Origin: Bradyrhizobium erythrophlei
GTDB lineage: Bacteria > Pseudomonadota > Alphaproteobacteria > Rhizobiales > Xanthobacteraceae
Assembly (NCBI RefSeq): GCF_900129425.1
Contig: NZ_LT670817.1
Location: 5,022,001 to 5,086,000, forward strand
Direction of reading: 5' to 3'
DNA: 64,000 nucleotides
Below the pieces are notes generated by a model. It saw only the letters and a program-made list of their open reading frames with translations. It ran no database searches and was not told the DNA's origin. A program made the position numbers and the translations under genes. Below, piece by piece: positions 25,684 to 34,491 of the stretch; the stretch's first letter is position 1; the number at the start of each line of letters is the position of its first letter.

Positions 25684-25866
25684 CACCGGCTCATAGAGTT
25701 CGCCTTCGCCATGCCGGCAATGCCTGACCGCAGAACCCGACGCGGGAGCCCGCGCTTACGGATCCGACCTGGTCTGAGGCACTCCATGCGCTATTTCTAG
25801 CTCGCCATCCGATTGCAATCTTACTATGATTTGACCCATGCAAAGGCATGATCCTTGCGAGGCCAC

Positions 25867-26165
25867 ATGCGGCGCCGCGATTTCATTGCTCTCATTGGCA
25901 GCGCAGCGGCTTCGTGGCCGCTCCCGGCGCGGGCGCAGCAGCGCAAGCGGGTGCGTCGTATCTCAGCGCTGAACGGTACGGCGCCGACCGGACCGAACCC
26001 GGCCTCCCATGCTGCTTTCCTGCGACGACTGGACGAACCTGGTTGGACCGATGGCCGCAATGGCCGGATTGAAATACGCCGGGCCAACAGCGACCTGGAG
26101 CTGATGCGGAGTTACGGCACGGAGCCGGCTGGCCCCTCGCCCGATGTATTTCTCGTCCACAGCAA
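25867..26165 (+). pseudogene. ABC_sub_bind receptor, 5' fragment only
   Basis: Begins MRRRDFIALIGSAAASWPLP-ARAQQ, the twin-arginine-like leader typical of Bradyrhizobium ABC_sub_bind receptors, then KRVRRISALNGTAPT and some degraded sequence (DEPGWTDGRNGRIEIRRANSD). The typical VGYL strand and the rest of the protein are missing. The homology ends just before a 47-base copy of part of the DUF4440-like gene at 28287. Confidence 0.75.
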
Positions 26166-26175
26166 TCCGGCTTCA

Positions 26176-26222
26176 CGGCTTCGACCCTGGAATGGGCGCA
26201 GGCCCTTGGCCAAGACGATCCC
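26176..26222 (+). repeat. 47-base exact copy of part of the 28187-28657 gene
   Basis: Bases 26176-26222 are identical to 28287-28333, which encode the segment ASTLEWAQALGQDDP of the DUF4440-like secreted protein. The copy here has no surrounding homology on either side and is fused to the ABC_sub_bind relic. See the matching site within the later gene. Confidence 0.9.
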
Positions 26223-26272
26223 CGGCCAGATTAGCGGCATCAATCGCAGAGAGCAGCAAGGAGGAGAAGGCC

Positions 26273-27955
26273 ATGACTAAAAAGCTTCCAAAGAAGGACA
26301 GATCAGCTGTCAAGGTCGCTGATTACATCGTCGAGCGCCTTGCCGCAGAAGGAATCGACCACTGCTTTGGCGTCGCCGGCGATTACGCGTTTCCAATTTG
26401 CGATGCGGTCGACAGCAGCACCAAGGTGAAGTGGATCGGCTGTGCCAACGAATTGAATGCGTCTTACGCCGCGGATGGCTATGCGCGCATCCGGGGCGCG
26501 GCGATGCTGGCAACGACCTATGGCGTCGGCGAGCTATCCGCCATCAACGGCGTGATGGGCGCCAAGGCGGAACGATCACTGGTCTTTCACGTCGTCGGAA
26601 TGCCCTCCTATCAGAATCAGCGCTTGCACAAGATCGCCCATCACACCCTCGGCGACGGCGTCTACGGCAATTTCGTCGAACTGTCCGCCGGCGCCGCGTG
26701 CTGTCATGCGGTCATCAATCCGGAGAACTGCGTCGTCGAAATGGAGCGCGTTATCGCGGAGGCGCATCGCAACAATCAGCCTGCCTATATCGCAGTGCCC
26801 TCCGACTACGCGCAATCCCCGGTCGTGCCGGCTGACGTGAAGCCGATCGTGCCTGGATCAAACCAAGCCGCGTTACAAAAGGCGATGTCGATCATCGCAG
26901 AACGCATCAAAAAGGCGAAATCCATAGTCGCATTTGTCGCCTTCCCGATTTCGCGGCTCGGCTTGCAGAAGGAGGCAAAGAAGGCGATCGAAGCGCTGGG
27001 CTGTCCTTTCGTTACAACGCTCATGGAAAAATGCGTCATTGGTGAAGGTCATCCGCAATTTGCCGGCATGTATGTCGGCGCGGTGTCAGAGCCGAAAACG
27101 CGCCAAATCATCGAAGGCGCCGATCTGGTCCTCGATCTCGGCGGCGTCAATTTGAACGACATCACCACGGCAGCCTATTCCGGCCGACTCGATCTGTCGC
27201 GGTTTGTTACCGTCGGCCTCGACGACGTCAGGATCGGAGACAAGGTCATCGCCAATGTCCGGCTTGAGGACATTCTATCCGAGCTGGCCAAGCTCAAACC
27301 ATCATCGGCGCCATACAAGGGAAAACCGCAGAAGCTCGCGCCGGTAAACGGCAAGGCGTCCGACAAGATCACGATGGCCGCGCTTTATCCGCGTTACGCG
27401 GCATTTCTGCGCGCCGGAGACACGGTCGTTCTCGAGACCGGTAGCTCGAGCCTCGGCGTGACACCAACGATCCTTCCGGATGGCGTGCGGGTGGAAGCGC
27501 AAGTTCTGTGGGGGTCGATCGGCTGGGCGACCCCGGCCGCCTTCGGCATCGCGCTTGCCGATCCGAGCCGGCGCACAATTCTGATCACTGGCGAAGGCTC
27601 GCATCAGCTGACTGCGAACGACATCGGCGCCATGGGACGGTTTGGAGCAAACGTCATCGTCTTCGTACTCAACAATAATGGCTACCTCATCGAGCGCGCG
27701 CTGGAGGAAAATCCGGACTGGACATACAACGACCTCGCGCCCTGGAACTATGCCGAATTGCCGAAGGCGCTGGGATGCGAAAATTGGTATACTGCGCGCG
27801 TTACCACGCTTGGCGAGCTCGACGAGGCAATGAAGGCCGCACGCGCCGGCAAAACCGGGGCGTATATCGAGATCATTGGCGGCAAAATGGATATGCCGCC
27901 GGCCCTCGCCTTCGCCCACGGCCAACTCAAGGCGATGTACGGCGACACGCCGTAA
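26273..27955 (+). CDS. Thiamine-diphosphate 2-oxoacid decarboxylase (pyruvate/indolepyruvate type)
   Basis: A 560-residue ThDP enzyme of the pyruvate decarboxylase family. The N-terminal domain has the cofactor-activating Glu in NELNASYAADGYARI and the HH pair of the active site (IAHHTLG). The C-terminal ThDP motif runs GEGSHQLTANDIG to VLNNNGYLIE, with GEGS in place of the usual GDGS. It should decarboxylate pyruvate, indolepyruvate or a related 2-oxoacid to the aldehyde; the choice cannot be made from the sequence. Ribosome site AAGGAGGAGAAGG is very strong. Confidence 0.88.
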   Translation: MTKKLPKKDRSAVKVADYIVERLAAEGIDHCFGVAGDYAFPICDAVDSSTKVKWIGCANELNASYAADGYARIRGAAMLATTYGVGELSAINGVMGAKAERSLVFHVVGMPSYQNQRLHKIAHHTLGDGVYGNFVELSAGAACCHAVINPENCVVEMERVIAEAHRNNQPAYIAVPSDYAQSPVVPADVKPIVPGSNQAALQKAMSIIAERIKKAKSIVAFVAFPISRLGLQKEAKKAIEALGCPFVTTLMEKCVIGEGHPQFAGMYVGAVSEPKTRQIIEGADLVLDLGGVNLNDITTAAYSGRLDLSRFVTVGLDDVRIGDKVIANVRLEDILSELAKLKPSSAPYKGKPQKLAPVNGKASDKITMAALYPRYAAFLRAGDTVVLETGSSSLGVTPTILPDGVRVEAQVLWGSIGWATPAAFGIALADPSRRTILITGEGSHQLTANDIGAMGRFGANVIVFVLNNNGYLIERALEENPDWTYNDLAPWNYAELPKALGCENWYTARVTTLGELDEAMKAARAGKTGAYIEIIGGKMDMPPALAFAHGQLKAMYGDTP

Positions 27956-28020
27956 TATTTACTCCCGAAACAACAGATGGCGAGAGCAGCCGTGCTTCCG
28001 CCATCTGCGAAGTCCGCAAA

Positions 28021-28110
28021 GTCTGCTTGTGACACGAAACAGACATGGCGGGGCGGCCTGACGATGTCTGTTATGGCGGGGCAGAACGGACATGCCGTTT
28101 CAGCGTGTGT
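28021..28110. repeat. GTCCG-stem dispersed repeat, copy 4 (compensated stem)
   Basis: The first stem pairs as GTCTG (28021-28025) with CAGAC (28040-28044) in place of the common GTCCG/CGGAC, keeping full complementarity. The second stem is GTCTG (28066-28070) with CGGAC (28087-28091), one G-U pair. Loop GTGACACGAAA corresponds to TTGGCACGAAA of other copies. Confidence 0.75.
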
Positions 28111-28115
28111 CACCG

Positions 28116-28148
28116 GTTTTGCTCGCCCGCGCCGACAAGGTGATCGAG
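28116..28148 (+). pseudogene. ABC_sub_bind C-terminal scrap
   Basis: Eleven codons reading VLLARADKVIE match the end of the intact ABC_sub_bind protein (SLLARADEVIE). The stop codon is lost and the next codons diverge. It lies six bases after repeat copy 4. Confidence 0.6.
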
Positions 28149-28186
28149 GAGTTTTCGCTACAGCCTCACTCATAAGGGAGAGAGCC

Positions 28187-28657
28187 ATGCAATCTTCTTG
28201 GAAAATTGTGAGCGCAGGACTCGCGCTGAGCATCCCGGCACTGGCGTTTGCCCCCCTCGCTTCGGCCGGCCCGAAAGAGGATGTGGCGGCTTCGACCCTG
28301 GAATGGGCGCAGGCCCTTGGCCAAGACGATCCCGACAAGGTGTTGGCGCTCTACTCCGATGATGCCGTGCTCTGGGGAACGTTGTCGCCAAAGTTACGCG
28401 CCGATCGGGCGGCCTTGCGGGATTATTTCGCTACTGCCTTTAAGGTTCTTCCCGGCCTCAGGGTCGACTTCGGCGATCAGCTTATCCGCGTCTACGGCGA
28501 TACCGCGGTGAACACCGGCTATTACACTTTTTCCTACATCAGGGATGGAGAGACAAGGATCTTCCCTGCGCGCTACAGCTTCACTTATGTCAAGAGCGGC
28601 GAGCATTGGCTGATCGTGGATCACCATTCCTCGGCGATGCCATCACCCCCGAGATAG
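28187..28657 (+). CDS. Secreted DUF4440 / SgcJ-like NTF2-fold protein
   Basis: A 156-residue protein with signal peptide (WKIVSAGLALSIPALAFAPLASA-G) and a single NTF2-like domain: ASTLEWAQALGQDDPDKVLALYSDDAVLWGT, then FPARYSFTYVKSGEHWLIVDHHSS. This is the calcium/calmodulin-kinase association-domain type that in bacteria is of unknown role. AAGGGAGAGAGCC precedes the ATG. Bases 28287-28333 recur exactly at 26176-26222 in front of the decarboxylase gene. Confidence 0.8.
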   Translation: MQSSWKIVSAGLALSIPALAFAPLASAGPKEDVAASTLEWAQALGQDDPDKVLALYSDDAVLWGTLSPKLRADRAALRDYFATAFKVLPGLRVDFGDQLIRVYGDTAVNTGYYTFSYIRDGETRIFPARYSFTYVKSGEHWLIVDHHSSAMPSPPR

Positions 28658-28679
28658 CGAACACCCCTTCTATCTCGGG
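28648..28679. repeat. Perfect 10-bp inverted repeat at a gene end
   Basis: CCCGAGATAG (28648-28657, including the stop codon of the DUF4440-like gene) pairs with CTATCTCGGG (28670-28679). The hairpin could act as a transcript end or stabiliser; there is no T-tract. Confidence 0.5.
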
Positions 28680-28801
28680 CTTGACGTCCGTATCCGGCAC
28701 ATCGCGGGTCGCGTATGGACGCGCCGGTCCATTGTTAATGTTGGGGATGGCCGCAAAGTGTTAGAGTCCGGGCATCGGATCATGCGTGTCCCTTGGAGGC
28801 C

Positions 28802-28975
28802 ATGCGACGCCGGGATTTCGTCACCTTTGTTACGCGTGCGACTGCGGTGTGGCCGGGCATAGCGCTTGCGCAGCAATCGGCCGGCAAGGTGTGGCGTGTC
28901 GCATACTTCTACCCGGGCATGCGCGGCCCGTACAAGAAGATCGACGCGGCCTTAGGTGATGATCGAATGAGGTGA
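28802..28975 (+). pseudogene. ABC_sub_bind receptor, second 5' fragment
   Basis: Begins MRRRDFVTFVTRATAVWPGIALAQQ and continues KVWRVAYFYPG, the leader and first strand of the ABC_sub_bind family, then breaks off and stops after 57 codons. It lies 36 bases upstream of an intact member on the same strand. Confidence 0.75.
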
Positions 28976-29011
28976 GTCCCTTCAGCATCCAAGAAGCCAA
29001 GGGAGGATGAG

Positions 29012-30013
29012 ATGAGCCTTCGAACTCTCAGGCTCGACCGGATCGGCCGCTTGTCGGCTCTACTGATTGCCGCTGCCCTGCTCCTCGGGAGCCCGAGCTT
29101 CGCTCCAGCGCAAACGCAAGCAGAGCGGCTTCCGAAAGTCGGGTATCTCGGTTTCGGCGCCTCAGTTCCGCCAACTCATTTCCAAAACCGGATGAGGGAG
29201 CTCAGATATTCAGAAGGCAAGGAGGTCACGGTGGAATACCGCTTTGCCGGAGGACGTCCGGGGGAGCTCCCTCGCCTCGCCCGCGAACTCGTCGATGCGA
29301 AAGTCGATGTCATCATGGCTATCGGTGACGAGGCGATCGTGGCCGCCAAGGACGCTACACGCACCGTTCCGATCGTCATGGTCGCCTGCGATGCGGTCAC
29401 CACCGGCTTCGTCGCCAGCCTTGCTCGTCCAGGCGGCAATCTCACGGGCGTGACTTGTATCACCTCCGAGCTCATGCCGAAGCGCATGGCGGTGTTCCGC
29501 GAGCTTCTGCCGTCTGCGTCCCGCCTCGTGGTCCTTTACAACCCAGAGAACGTCAGTAAGCCCCCCGAGGCGGCGCGCACTGTCGAACTCGCGAAACAGC
29601 TGGGTCTCGACGCCAAAGCCGTTCAGTTCCGCACGGCCGAAGACATTGAGCACGCCTTTTCCGCCTTTGCGGCCGATCGTCCCGATGGCCTCGTCGTCCT
29701 GACCGAACAGCGCTCGATTACCCACGCGAAGCTCTTGGGAGATCTTTCGCGCAGAGAGCGGCTCCCGGTCCTGCATTCCTTCAGCGAAGGTGTCCGCGCG
29801 GGCGGTCTGATCTCCTACGGTCCCCACTTTCCGGAGATGGTGTTGATGGCGACCAACTATGTCGCGAAAATCCTCAAAGGAGGGAAACCGGCCGAGCTGC
29901 CCGTCGAGCAGCCGACTCGGTTCGAACTGGTCATCAATCTGAAGACCGCCAAGGAAATCGGTCTGACGATCCCACCCTCCCTCCTCGCCCGCGCCGACGA
30001 GGTGATCGAATAG
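29012..30013 (+). CDS. ABC_sub_bind family substrate-binding protein (intact)
   Basis: A 333-residue exported receptor of the COG2984/ABC_sub_bind family. A signal peptide (LLIAAALLLGSPSFAPAQ) is followed by the first strand PKVGYLGFGASVP, the mid-hinge VPIVMVACDAVTTGFVASLARPGGNLTG, and the C-terminal segment ELPVEQPTRFELVINLKTAKEIGLTIPPSLLARADEVIE split across the final helix. Members are thought to bind small organic solutes and are hugely expanded in Bradyrhizobium, mostly without adjacent permease genes, as here. GGGAGGATGAG precedes the ATG. The only intact copy among several fragments in this window. Confidence 0.88.
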   Translation: MSLRTLRLDRIGRLSALLIAAALLLGSPSFAPAQTQAERLPKVGYLGFGASVPPTHFQNRMRELRYSEGKEVTVEYRFAGGRPGELPRLARELVDAKVDVIMAIGDEAIVAAKDATRTVPIVMVACDAVTTGFVASLARPGGNLTGVTCITSELMPKRMAVFRELLPSASRLVVLYNPENVSKPPEAARTVELAKQLGLDAKAVQFRTAEDIEHAFSAFAADRPDGLVVLTEQRSITHAKLLGDLSRRERLPVLHSFSEGVRAGGLISYGPHFPEMVLMATNYVAKILKGGKPAELPVEQPTRFELVINLKTAKEIGLTIPPSLLARADEVIE

Positions 30014-30016
30014 ACG

Positions 30017-30125
30017 GCCATGTCCGTTCATGGCACGTTTGAGACATGCCAACCAACACGGAGATGGTCCGCTTATCGGGGAAGACCGGAAGTGACCGGC
30101 GAAGCCTGGTATGACGTGATTGATC
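30017..30125. repeat. GTCCG-stem dispersed repeat, copy 5
   Basis: Starts four bases after the stop codon of the intact ABC_sub_bind gene. Contains GTCCGTTCATGGCACGTTT, GAGACATGCC, and the GGGGAAGACCGGAAGTGA block shared with copies at 49862 and 51257. Confidence 0.7.
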
Positions 30126-30224
30126 GGAAACAGACATCAGGCTGGAAGTAATTTGGCATGTGCCGCTGCTTGCCGTAGCTCTGGCCAACGGCTCGACCTG
30201 GAATGCGTCGACGGGAGACAACCG

Positions 30225-31037
30225 ATGCCTGAAACCGACCGGGAGTTTGCTGGTTCGATCCCGGAAAACTACGACCGCTATCTGGTCCCGTTGATATTCG
30301 AGAGCTTCGCCCAGGATATTGCCCAACGAGTGGCTGCGCTTTCGCCGCGTACCGTTCTGGAAACCGCTGCTGGCAGCGGCGTGGTCACGCGAGCATTGGC
30401 GCCCAGACTTTCGCCGGATGCCAGCTACGTCGTAACCGACCTCAATCAGCCGATGCTGGACTACGCCGCTATGCGACAGGCCGCCGACAATCGCATCAGC
30501 TGGCGCAAAGCAGACGCATTGGCGCTGCCGTTCGAAGATGCTGCTTTCGATCTCGTTTGTTGTCAGTTCGGTGTCATGTTTTTTCCCGACCGCCAATCGG
30601 GCTACCGTGAGGCAAAGCGGGTCCTCAAGCCGGGAGGCCATTTCCTGTTCAACGTATGGGATCGCATCGAGGAGAATGTGTTCGCCAACGATGTAACGAA
30701 CGCGCTCGCGGAGCTATTTCCGGGCGATCCACCACGCTTTTTGGCTCGCACGCCGCATGGCTATCACGACCCCGCGCTGATCCAGAGTGAGCTGGAGAAG
30801 GCAGGCTTTTCGAGCGTGGCCATCGAGACCAGAGCCGGTCAGAGCCGCGCGCCCTCCCCGCGCCATCCTGCGGTTGCCTACTGCCAGGGAACTCCCCTTC
30901 GCAACGAAATCGAAGCCAGGGACGCCGACAAGCTCGAGGCCGCAACCAACCACGCCGCGTCAAGGATTGCGAACAGACATGGGAACGGCGAGGTTGCCGC
31001 AAAAATTCAGGCGCACGTCATCGTGGCTGTGGCCTAG
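30225..31037 (+). CDS. Class I SAM-dependent methyltransferase
   Basis: A 270-residue Rossmann methyltransferase of the UbiE/Methyltransf_11 type. SAM motif I is TVLETAAGSGVVTRAL, motif II is in ASYVVTDLNQPMLDYA, and the acceptor-side strand is FDLVCCQFGVMFFPD followed by the post-motif RVLKPGGHFLFNVW. Target unknown. GGGAG lies eight bases before the ATG. It stands alone between two GTCCG-family repeats. Confidence 0.85.
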   Translation: MPETDREFAGSIPENYDRYLVPLIFESFAQDIAQRVAALSPRTVLETAAGSGVVTRALAPRLSPDASYVVTDLNQPMLDYAAMRQAADNRISWRKADALALPFEDAAFDLVCCQFGVMFFPDRQSGYREAKRVLKPGGHFLFNVWDRIEENVFANDVTNALAELFPGDPPRFLARTPHGYHDPALIQSELEKAGFSSVAIETRAGQSRAPSPRHPAVAYCQGTPLRNEIEARDADKLEAATNHAASRIANRHGNGEVAAKIQAHVIVAVA

Positions 31038-31065
31038 GATCAGGTGAGCGGTGGCCAGTCGTGGC

Positions 31066-31104
31066 CGGACTTGCTGCTGGCTTGACCGGGTCGCGATTGA
31101 CCCG
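31066..31104. repeat. GTCCG-stem dispersed repeat, copy 6 (short subtype)
   Basis: Thirty-nine bases matching copy 1 (5656-5694) at 36 positions, including TTGCTGCTGGC and GCGATTGACCCG. The left stem is missing. Confidence 0.55.
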
Positions 31105-31257
31105 ACTGAGACATCGCAATGTTTCGGTTCAAGTGCACGGGATAGTCGACCTCGCGAAGGCCTGACGCTAGGTTTGGGGCACCGGGATTGGCAGGTTATT
31201 TTCCGACGACCGCCCGCACCGGCTTTGATCGAGAACGCAGATATCGCCGAGGAACAG

Positions 31258-33168
31258 ATGATTGAGGGATTTGGCCGCCGAGCTTGCGCAGCTCTGTTAC
31301 TGCTTTGTCTTCCGGCGAGCGTCCTTGCGCAGTCCAACACATCTTCGCCCGATCCGGAGGGCGCCGGATTTTCAGCCAAACGCCTGGGCCGGATCGCCCC
31401 CTGGTACCAGGCGCAGGTCGATGCCGGCGCGCTGGCGAGCGCCGTGGTCGCCATCGCCCGCAACGGCAAGCTTGCCTACCTCCAGGCGATCGGTACCTAC
31501 GACCGTGCGGGAAAGAATCCATTGACGCCGGACGCTATCTTTTGGATCGCGTCGATGACCAAGCCCGTGACCAGCGTGGCCGCGATGATGTTAGTCGAGG
31601 AAGGAAAGCTTGATTTAACAGCGCCCGTTTCCGAGTACTTGCCGATCTTCAAGGACAAACCGGTCGGCGTCGAAGATGTCGATCCCGAAACAGGAAAGCA
31701 CACGCTGCTGCTGGAGCCCGAGAAGCGGCCCATGCTGGTGATCGACTTGCTCCGACACACCTCGGGCCTGATCTATCCCGACGAGGGAAAAACGGCCCTG
31801 CACATGATGTACGGCCTGGCCGATTTCAGGCGCAACAGGACCTTGGCCGACTTCGTCGCGAGCCTTGCTTCGTTGCCACTCGCCCATCAGCCGGGAGAGG
31901 TCTGGGAATATAGCTGGAGCGTCGACGTGCTTGCCCGTGTGATCGAGGTGGTCTCGGGCCAGCCATTCGACCAGTTCCTTGATAGCCGCATATTCAAGCC
32001 GTTGCGCATGGTCGACACGGGCTTTTACGTCCCCGACGAAAAACGCGCGCGCTTGGTCGATCCGATCCCCGGCGGGCGAGCGGCGGTTTGGGATGTCACC
32101 AAGCCCGCGAGGCTATTCTCCGGAGGCGCCGGTCTGGTCTCGACCGCGCCCGATTATCTGCGCTTTTGTCAAATGCTGCTGAATGGCGGCGAGCTTGACG
32201 GCGTGCGTATCCTCTCTGCGAAAACCGTGCAGCAGATGACCACAAATGCCCTGCCGCCGGATGCGCGCTTTGCCGGGGAAAATGGCCAATTCGTCGGTCC
32301 AAGGGTCGGCACTGGGTGGGGGCTGGGCTTTGCCATTCGCACCAACCCGGACTTCAGCCTGCTCCCGGGCGCCGTCGGCAGTTTCAACTGGAGCGGGCTC
32401 TGGGGCACGTATTTCTGGATTGATCCGGTCGACAAGCTGATCGCGGTGCAGATGATACAGGTCCCGCCGGACGCCGGAGTCCCTTACCGGGACGCGTTGC
32501 GCCATCTGACTTACGCGGCGCTTAGCGTTCCAAGGCCCAGTACGCTGCCCGCACCGATCATCTTGAGCGCTGATGCCCTCAATTCTTTTGCCGGGACCTA
32601 CGATTTCGGAGCATCGCTCAGCTCACGCGACAGGCAGGCGCCGATTCCCGCCTTCGCCTTCGCCGGCGTCGGCGTGAATGTCGCGCTGAGAGACAACAAG
32701 GTCACAGTGCGCGGGCCCGTAGAGGGCGGGCCCGCTTCGAAGGCCGGTGTGATCGCAGGCGACGTGCTCACGGAGGCCGACGACGTGCCCTTGGCGGGGC
32801 TCAGCATGAACCAGGTGCTCGAGAAGCTGCGCGGTCCCGCCGGCTCGCCGGTCCGCCTCAAGATTGCGCGCAAGGATCACGACCCGATCGAGGTCACGAT
32901 CGTTCGTGAGCCGATCCGACCGGCGGGCGCGCGGATAGAGGTGCGGGTCGAAGACGGTGCGCTTGCGATTGCGGCAAAGGGGAGATGGGAAGTCCTCAAC
33001 TTTGAAAAAGGCAAGACGACCTCGGCTCGACCGACGTCAAACAGCGAGTTCCTTGTCGAAGACGACGACCACACTCGTCTTGCTTTCGTGCGCGACGAAG
33101 CCGGAAAAATCTCCGGCGCAGTGCTCAATTCAGGGCCCTGGCAAATCACGGTGGCGAAAGTGAACTAA
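31258..33168 (+). CDS. Secreted serine hydrolase (beta-lactamase fold) with PDZ domain
   Basis: A 636-residue exported protein: signal peptide (ALLLLCLPASVLAQ), then a class C beta-lactamase/DD-peptidase-like domain (about 35-420) with the nucleophile motif SMTK (Ser99, Lys102) and the second motif YSW (Tyr218). A PDZ domain follows (about 455-545; VEGGPASKAGVIAGDVLTEADDVPLAGLS) and then a C-terminal strand-rich domain. The first part resembles esterase/EstB or D-aminopeptidase-type enzymes. Fusion to PDZ is less usual and suggests peptide or protein recognition. GAGGAA precedes the ATG. Confidence 0.85.
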   Translation: MIEGFGRRACAALLLLCLPASVLAQSNTSSPDPEGAGFSAKRLGRIAPWYQAQVDAGALASAVVAIARNGKLAYLQAIGTYDRAGKNPLTPDAIFWIASMTKPVTSVAAMMLVEEGKLDLTAPVSEYLPIFKDKPVGVEDVDPETGKHTLLLEPEKRPMLVIDLLRHTSGLIYPDEGKTALHMMYGLADFRRNRTLADFVASLASLPLAHQPGEVWEYSWSVDVLARVIEVVSGQPFDQFLDSRIFKPLRMVDTGFYVPDEKRARLVDPIPGGRAAVWDVTKPARLFSGGAGLVSTAPDYLRFCQMLLNGGELDGVRILSAKTVQQMTTNALPPDARFAGENGQFVGPRVGTGWGLGFAIRTNPDFSLLPGAVGSFNWSGLWGTYFWIDPVDKLIAVQMIQVPPDAGVPYRDALRHLTYAALSVPRPSTLPAPIILSADALNSFAGTYDFGASLSSRDRQAPIPAFAFAGVGVNVALRDNKVTVRGPVEGGPASKAGVIAGDVLTEADDVPLAGLSMNQVLEKLRGPAGSPVRLKIARKDHDPIEVTIVREPIRPAGARIEVRVEDGALAIAAKGRWEVLNFEKGKTTSARPTSNSEFLVEDDDHTRLAFVRDEAGKISGAVLNSGPWQITVAKVN

Positions 33169-33379
33169 ACTACCGCCGGTCCCAGGGATCGTCGTCGTTG
33201 TGCCCTTCCAGGTCTCTTAATGACCGGCAACCCCAAAGCGGACAATTGTCAACTTTTCCCGCCCTTGTTGGGCCAGTCGCCCACAACTCAATGGAACCAA
33301 GCAATCGCTGAGGTTGAGTTAGCAAGGAGAAGGTGTTTTTATGCTTCGGGCAATAGCAGCTTGCTGCAGGTTGGAGAGA

Positions 33380-33994
33380 ATGTTGACGCGCCGGGACCTT
33401 ACGCGACTTTTTATCAAAGTGTTCGGCCTACTTATCCTTCTGGGCGCGGCGGTCGATCTGCCATCGACTATCTATCAATTTGCCCTTCAGATGCACAGTT
33501 GGGAAACGGCAAGGGTCGCCTTTACTTGGCCGACGGCTGTTATGGTCGGAGCCAGCTATTTCGGACCAATTGCCGCCTATGTCGCCGTTGGCCTGGGTTT
33601 TATGTGGTGGAGTGGCGGCATCGTCGATCGAGCCAGGCAAGCGCCTAACGACGGCGACCTGCCCGTGACATCGACCGACCTGAAAAATATCGAGGTCAGC
33701 CTTGTAACCGTGATTGGATTGTATTTCCTCGCAGGCGGGTTCGCCGAGCTATGTCGAACGATTTTCAGTCAGGGGGTCTACTATGGGTTGGGTGGCTCGC
33801 CAACGCCGGAACCACTTTGGACGCGCGTTATGCGCTCGGGTGCCTGGCTAGAAATCCCTTGGATCATGCAAGCTCTGGTGAAACTAACAATAGGAGCGTT
33901 GCTCGTGCTGGGTCGAGGCGCAACTGTAGCCACGCTACGTCAGGCTCGCTATTGGGTGCGGAAATGGCGCGCATGGCCGTACCAGCCAGAGTAG
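33380..33994 (+). CDS. Membrane protein of unknown function
   Basis: A 204-residue protein with four likely transmembrane segments (about 12-32, 45-68, 100-122, 162-182). The start MLTRRDLTRLF has GGAGAGA directly upstream; a longer in-frame ATG at 33341 lacks a site. No motif I recognise. It stands alone, with a repeat downstream. Confidence 0.6.
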   Translation: MLTRRDLTRLFIKVFGLLILLGAAVDLPSTIYQFALQMHSWETARVAFTWPTAVMVGASYFGPIAAYVAVGLGFMWWSGGIVDRARQAPNDGDLPVTSTDLKNIEVSLVTVIGLYFLAGGFAELCRTIFSQGVYYGLGGSPTPEPLWTRVMRSGAWLEIPWIMQALVKLTIGALLVLGRGATVATLRQARYWVRKWRAWPYQPE

Positions 33995-34072
33995 GATCAG
34001 ACGATACGACGTGTCGACGACAGAAGGCGTGACCCTCTGGTATCCCCGACCGGCTGAGCAACATTCCCGCGC

Positions 34073-34190
34073 GTCCGCTTCTGGCACTCTTCGGACATGG
34101 GTGGTCACGCTGACGATGTCTGTTCTTGAGGGGGTAAGCGGACGGCCCAGTTGCGCTCCCGGACTTCCGAATTTGACCCAAAGGGGACCT
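34073..34190. repeat. GTCCG-stem dispersed repeat, copy 7
   Basis: GTCCGCTTCTGGCACTCTTC leads into CGGAC, then GATGTCTGTTCTTGAGGGGG, AAGCGGAC and the tail AATTTGACCCAAAGGGGACC. It accounts for about a quarter of the gene-free stretch 33995-34491, which otherwise shows only a ribosome site at its right end. Confidence 0.75.
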
Positions 34191-34491
34191 AAATGCGGAG
34201 TTTTGATTTTCCCATTGGGAAAATTCTCTGAACTTCAGCGGAGCAAGAGGCGGCTGCGCCAAGCAATTACCTGCTATCCAAAAAAGGGCAGTGTAACTGT
34301 CACACCCACCATCATGAAATACTCGGGTTTCACCGCGCGCCCCAACGCGGTTTGGGCTGCAACCGCGTTATAGGGATTCCATTTCGAGATTTTGCTAAAA
34401 CAAGAATCCTTCCGAGGGGAATGTTTCAAGCCAAGGGGAGTTAACATGTGCAGCCTTGGAGAGATCGCCCAGACGAAAGCAGGAGGATCAA

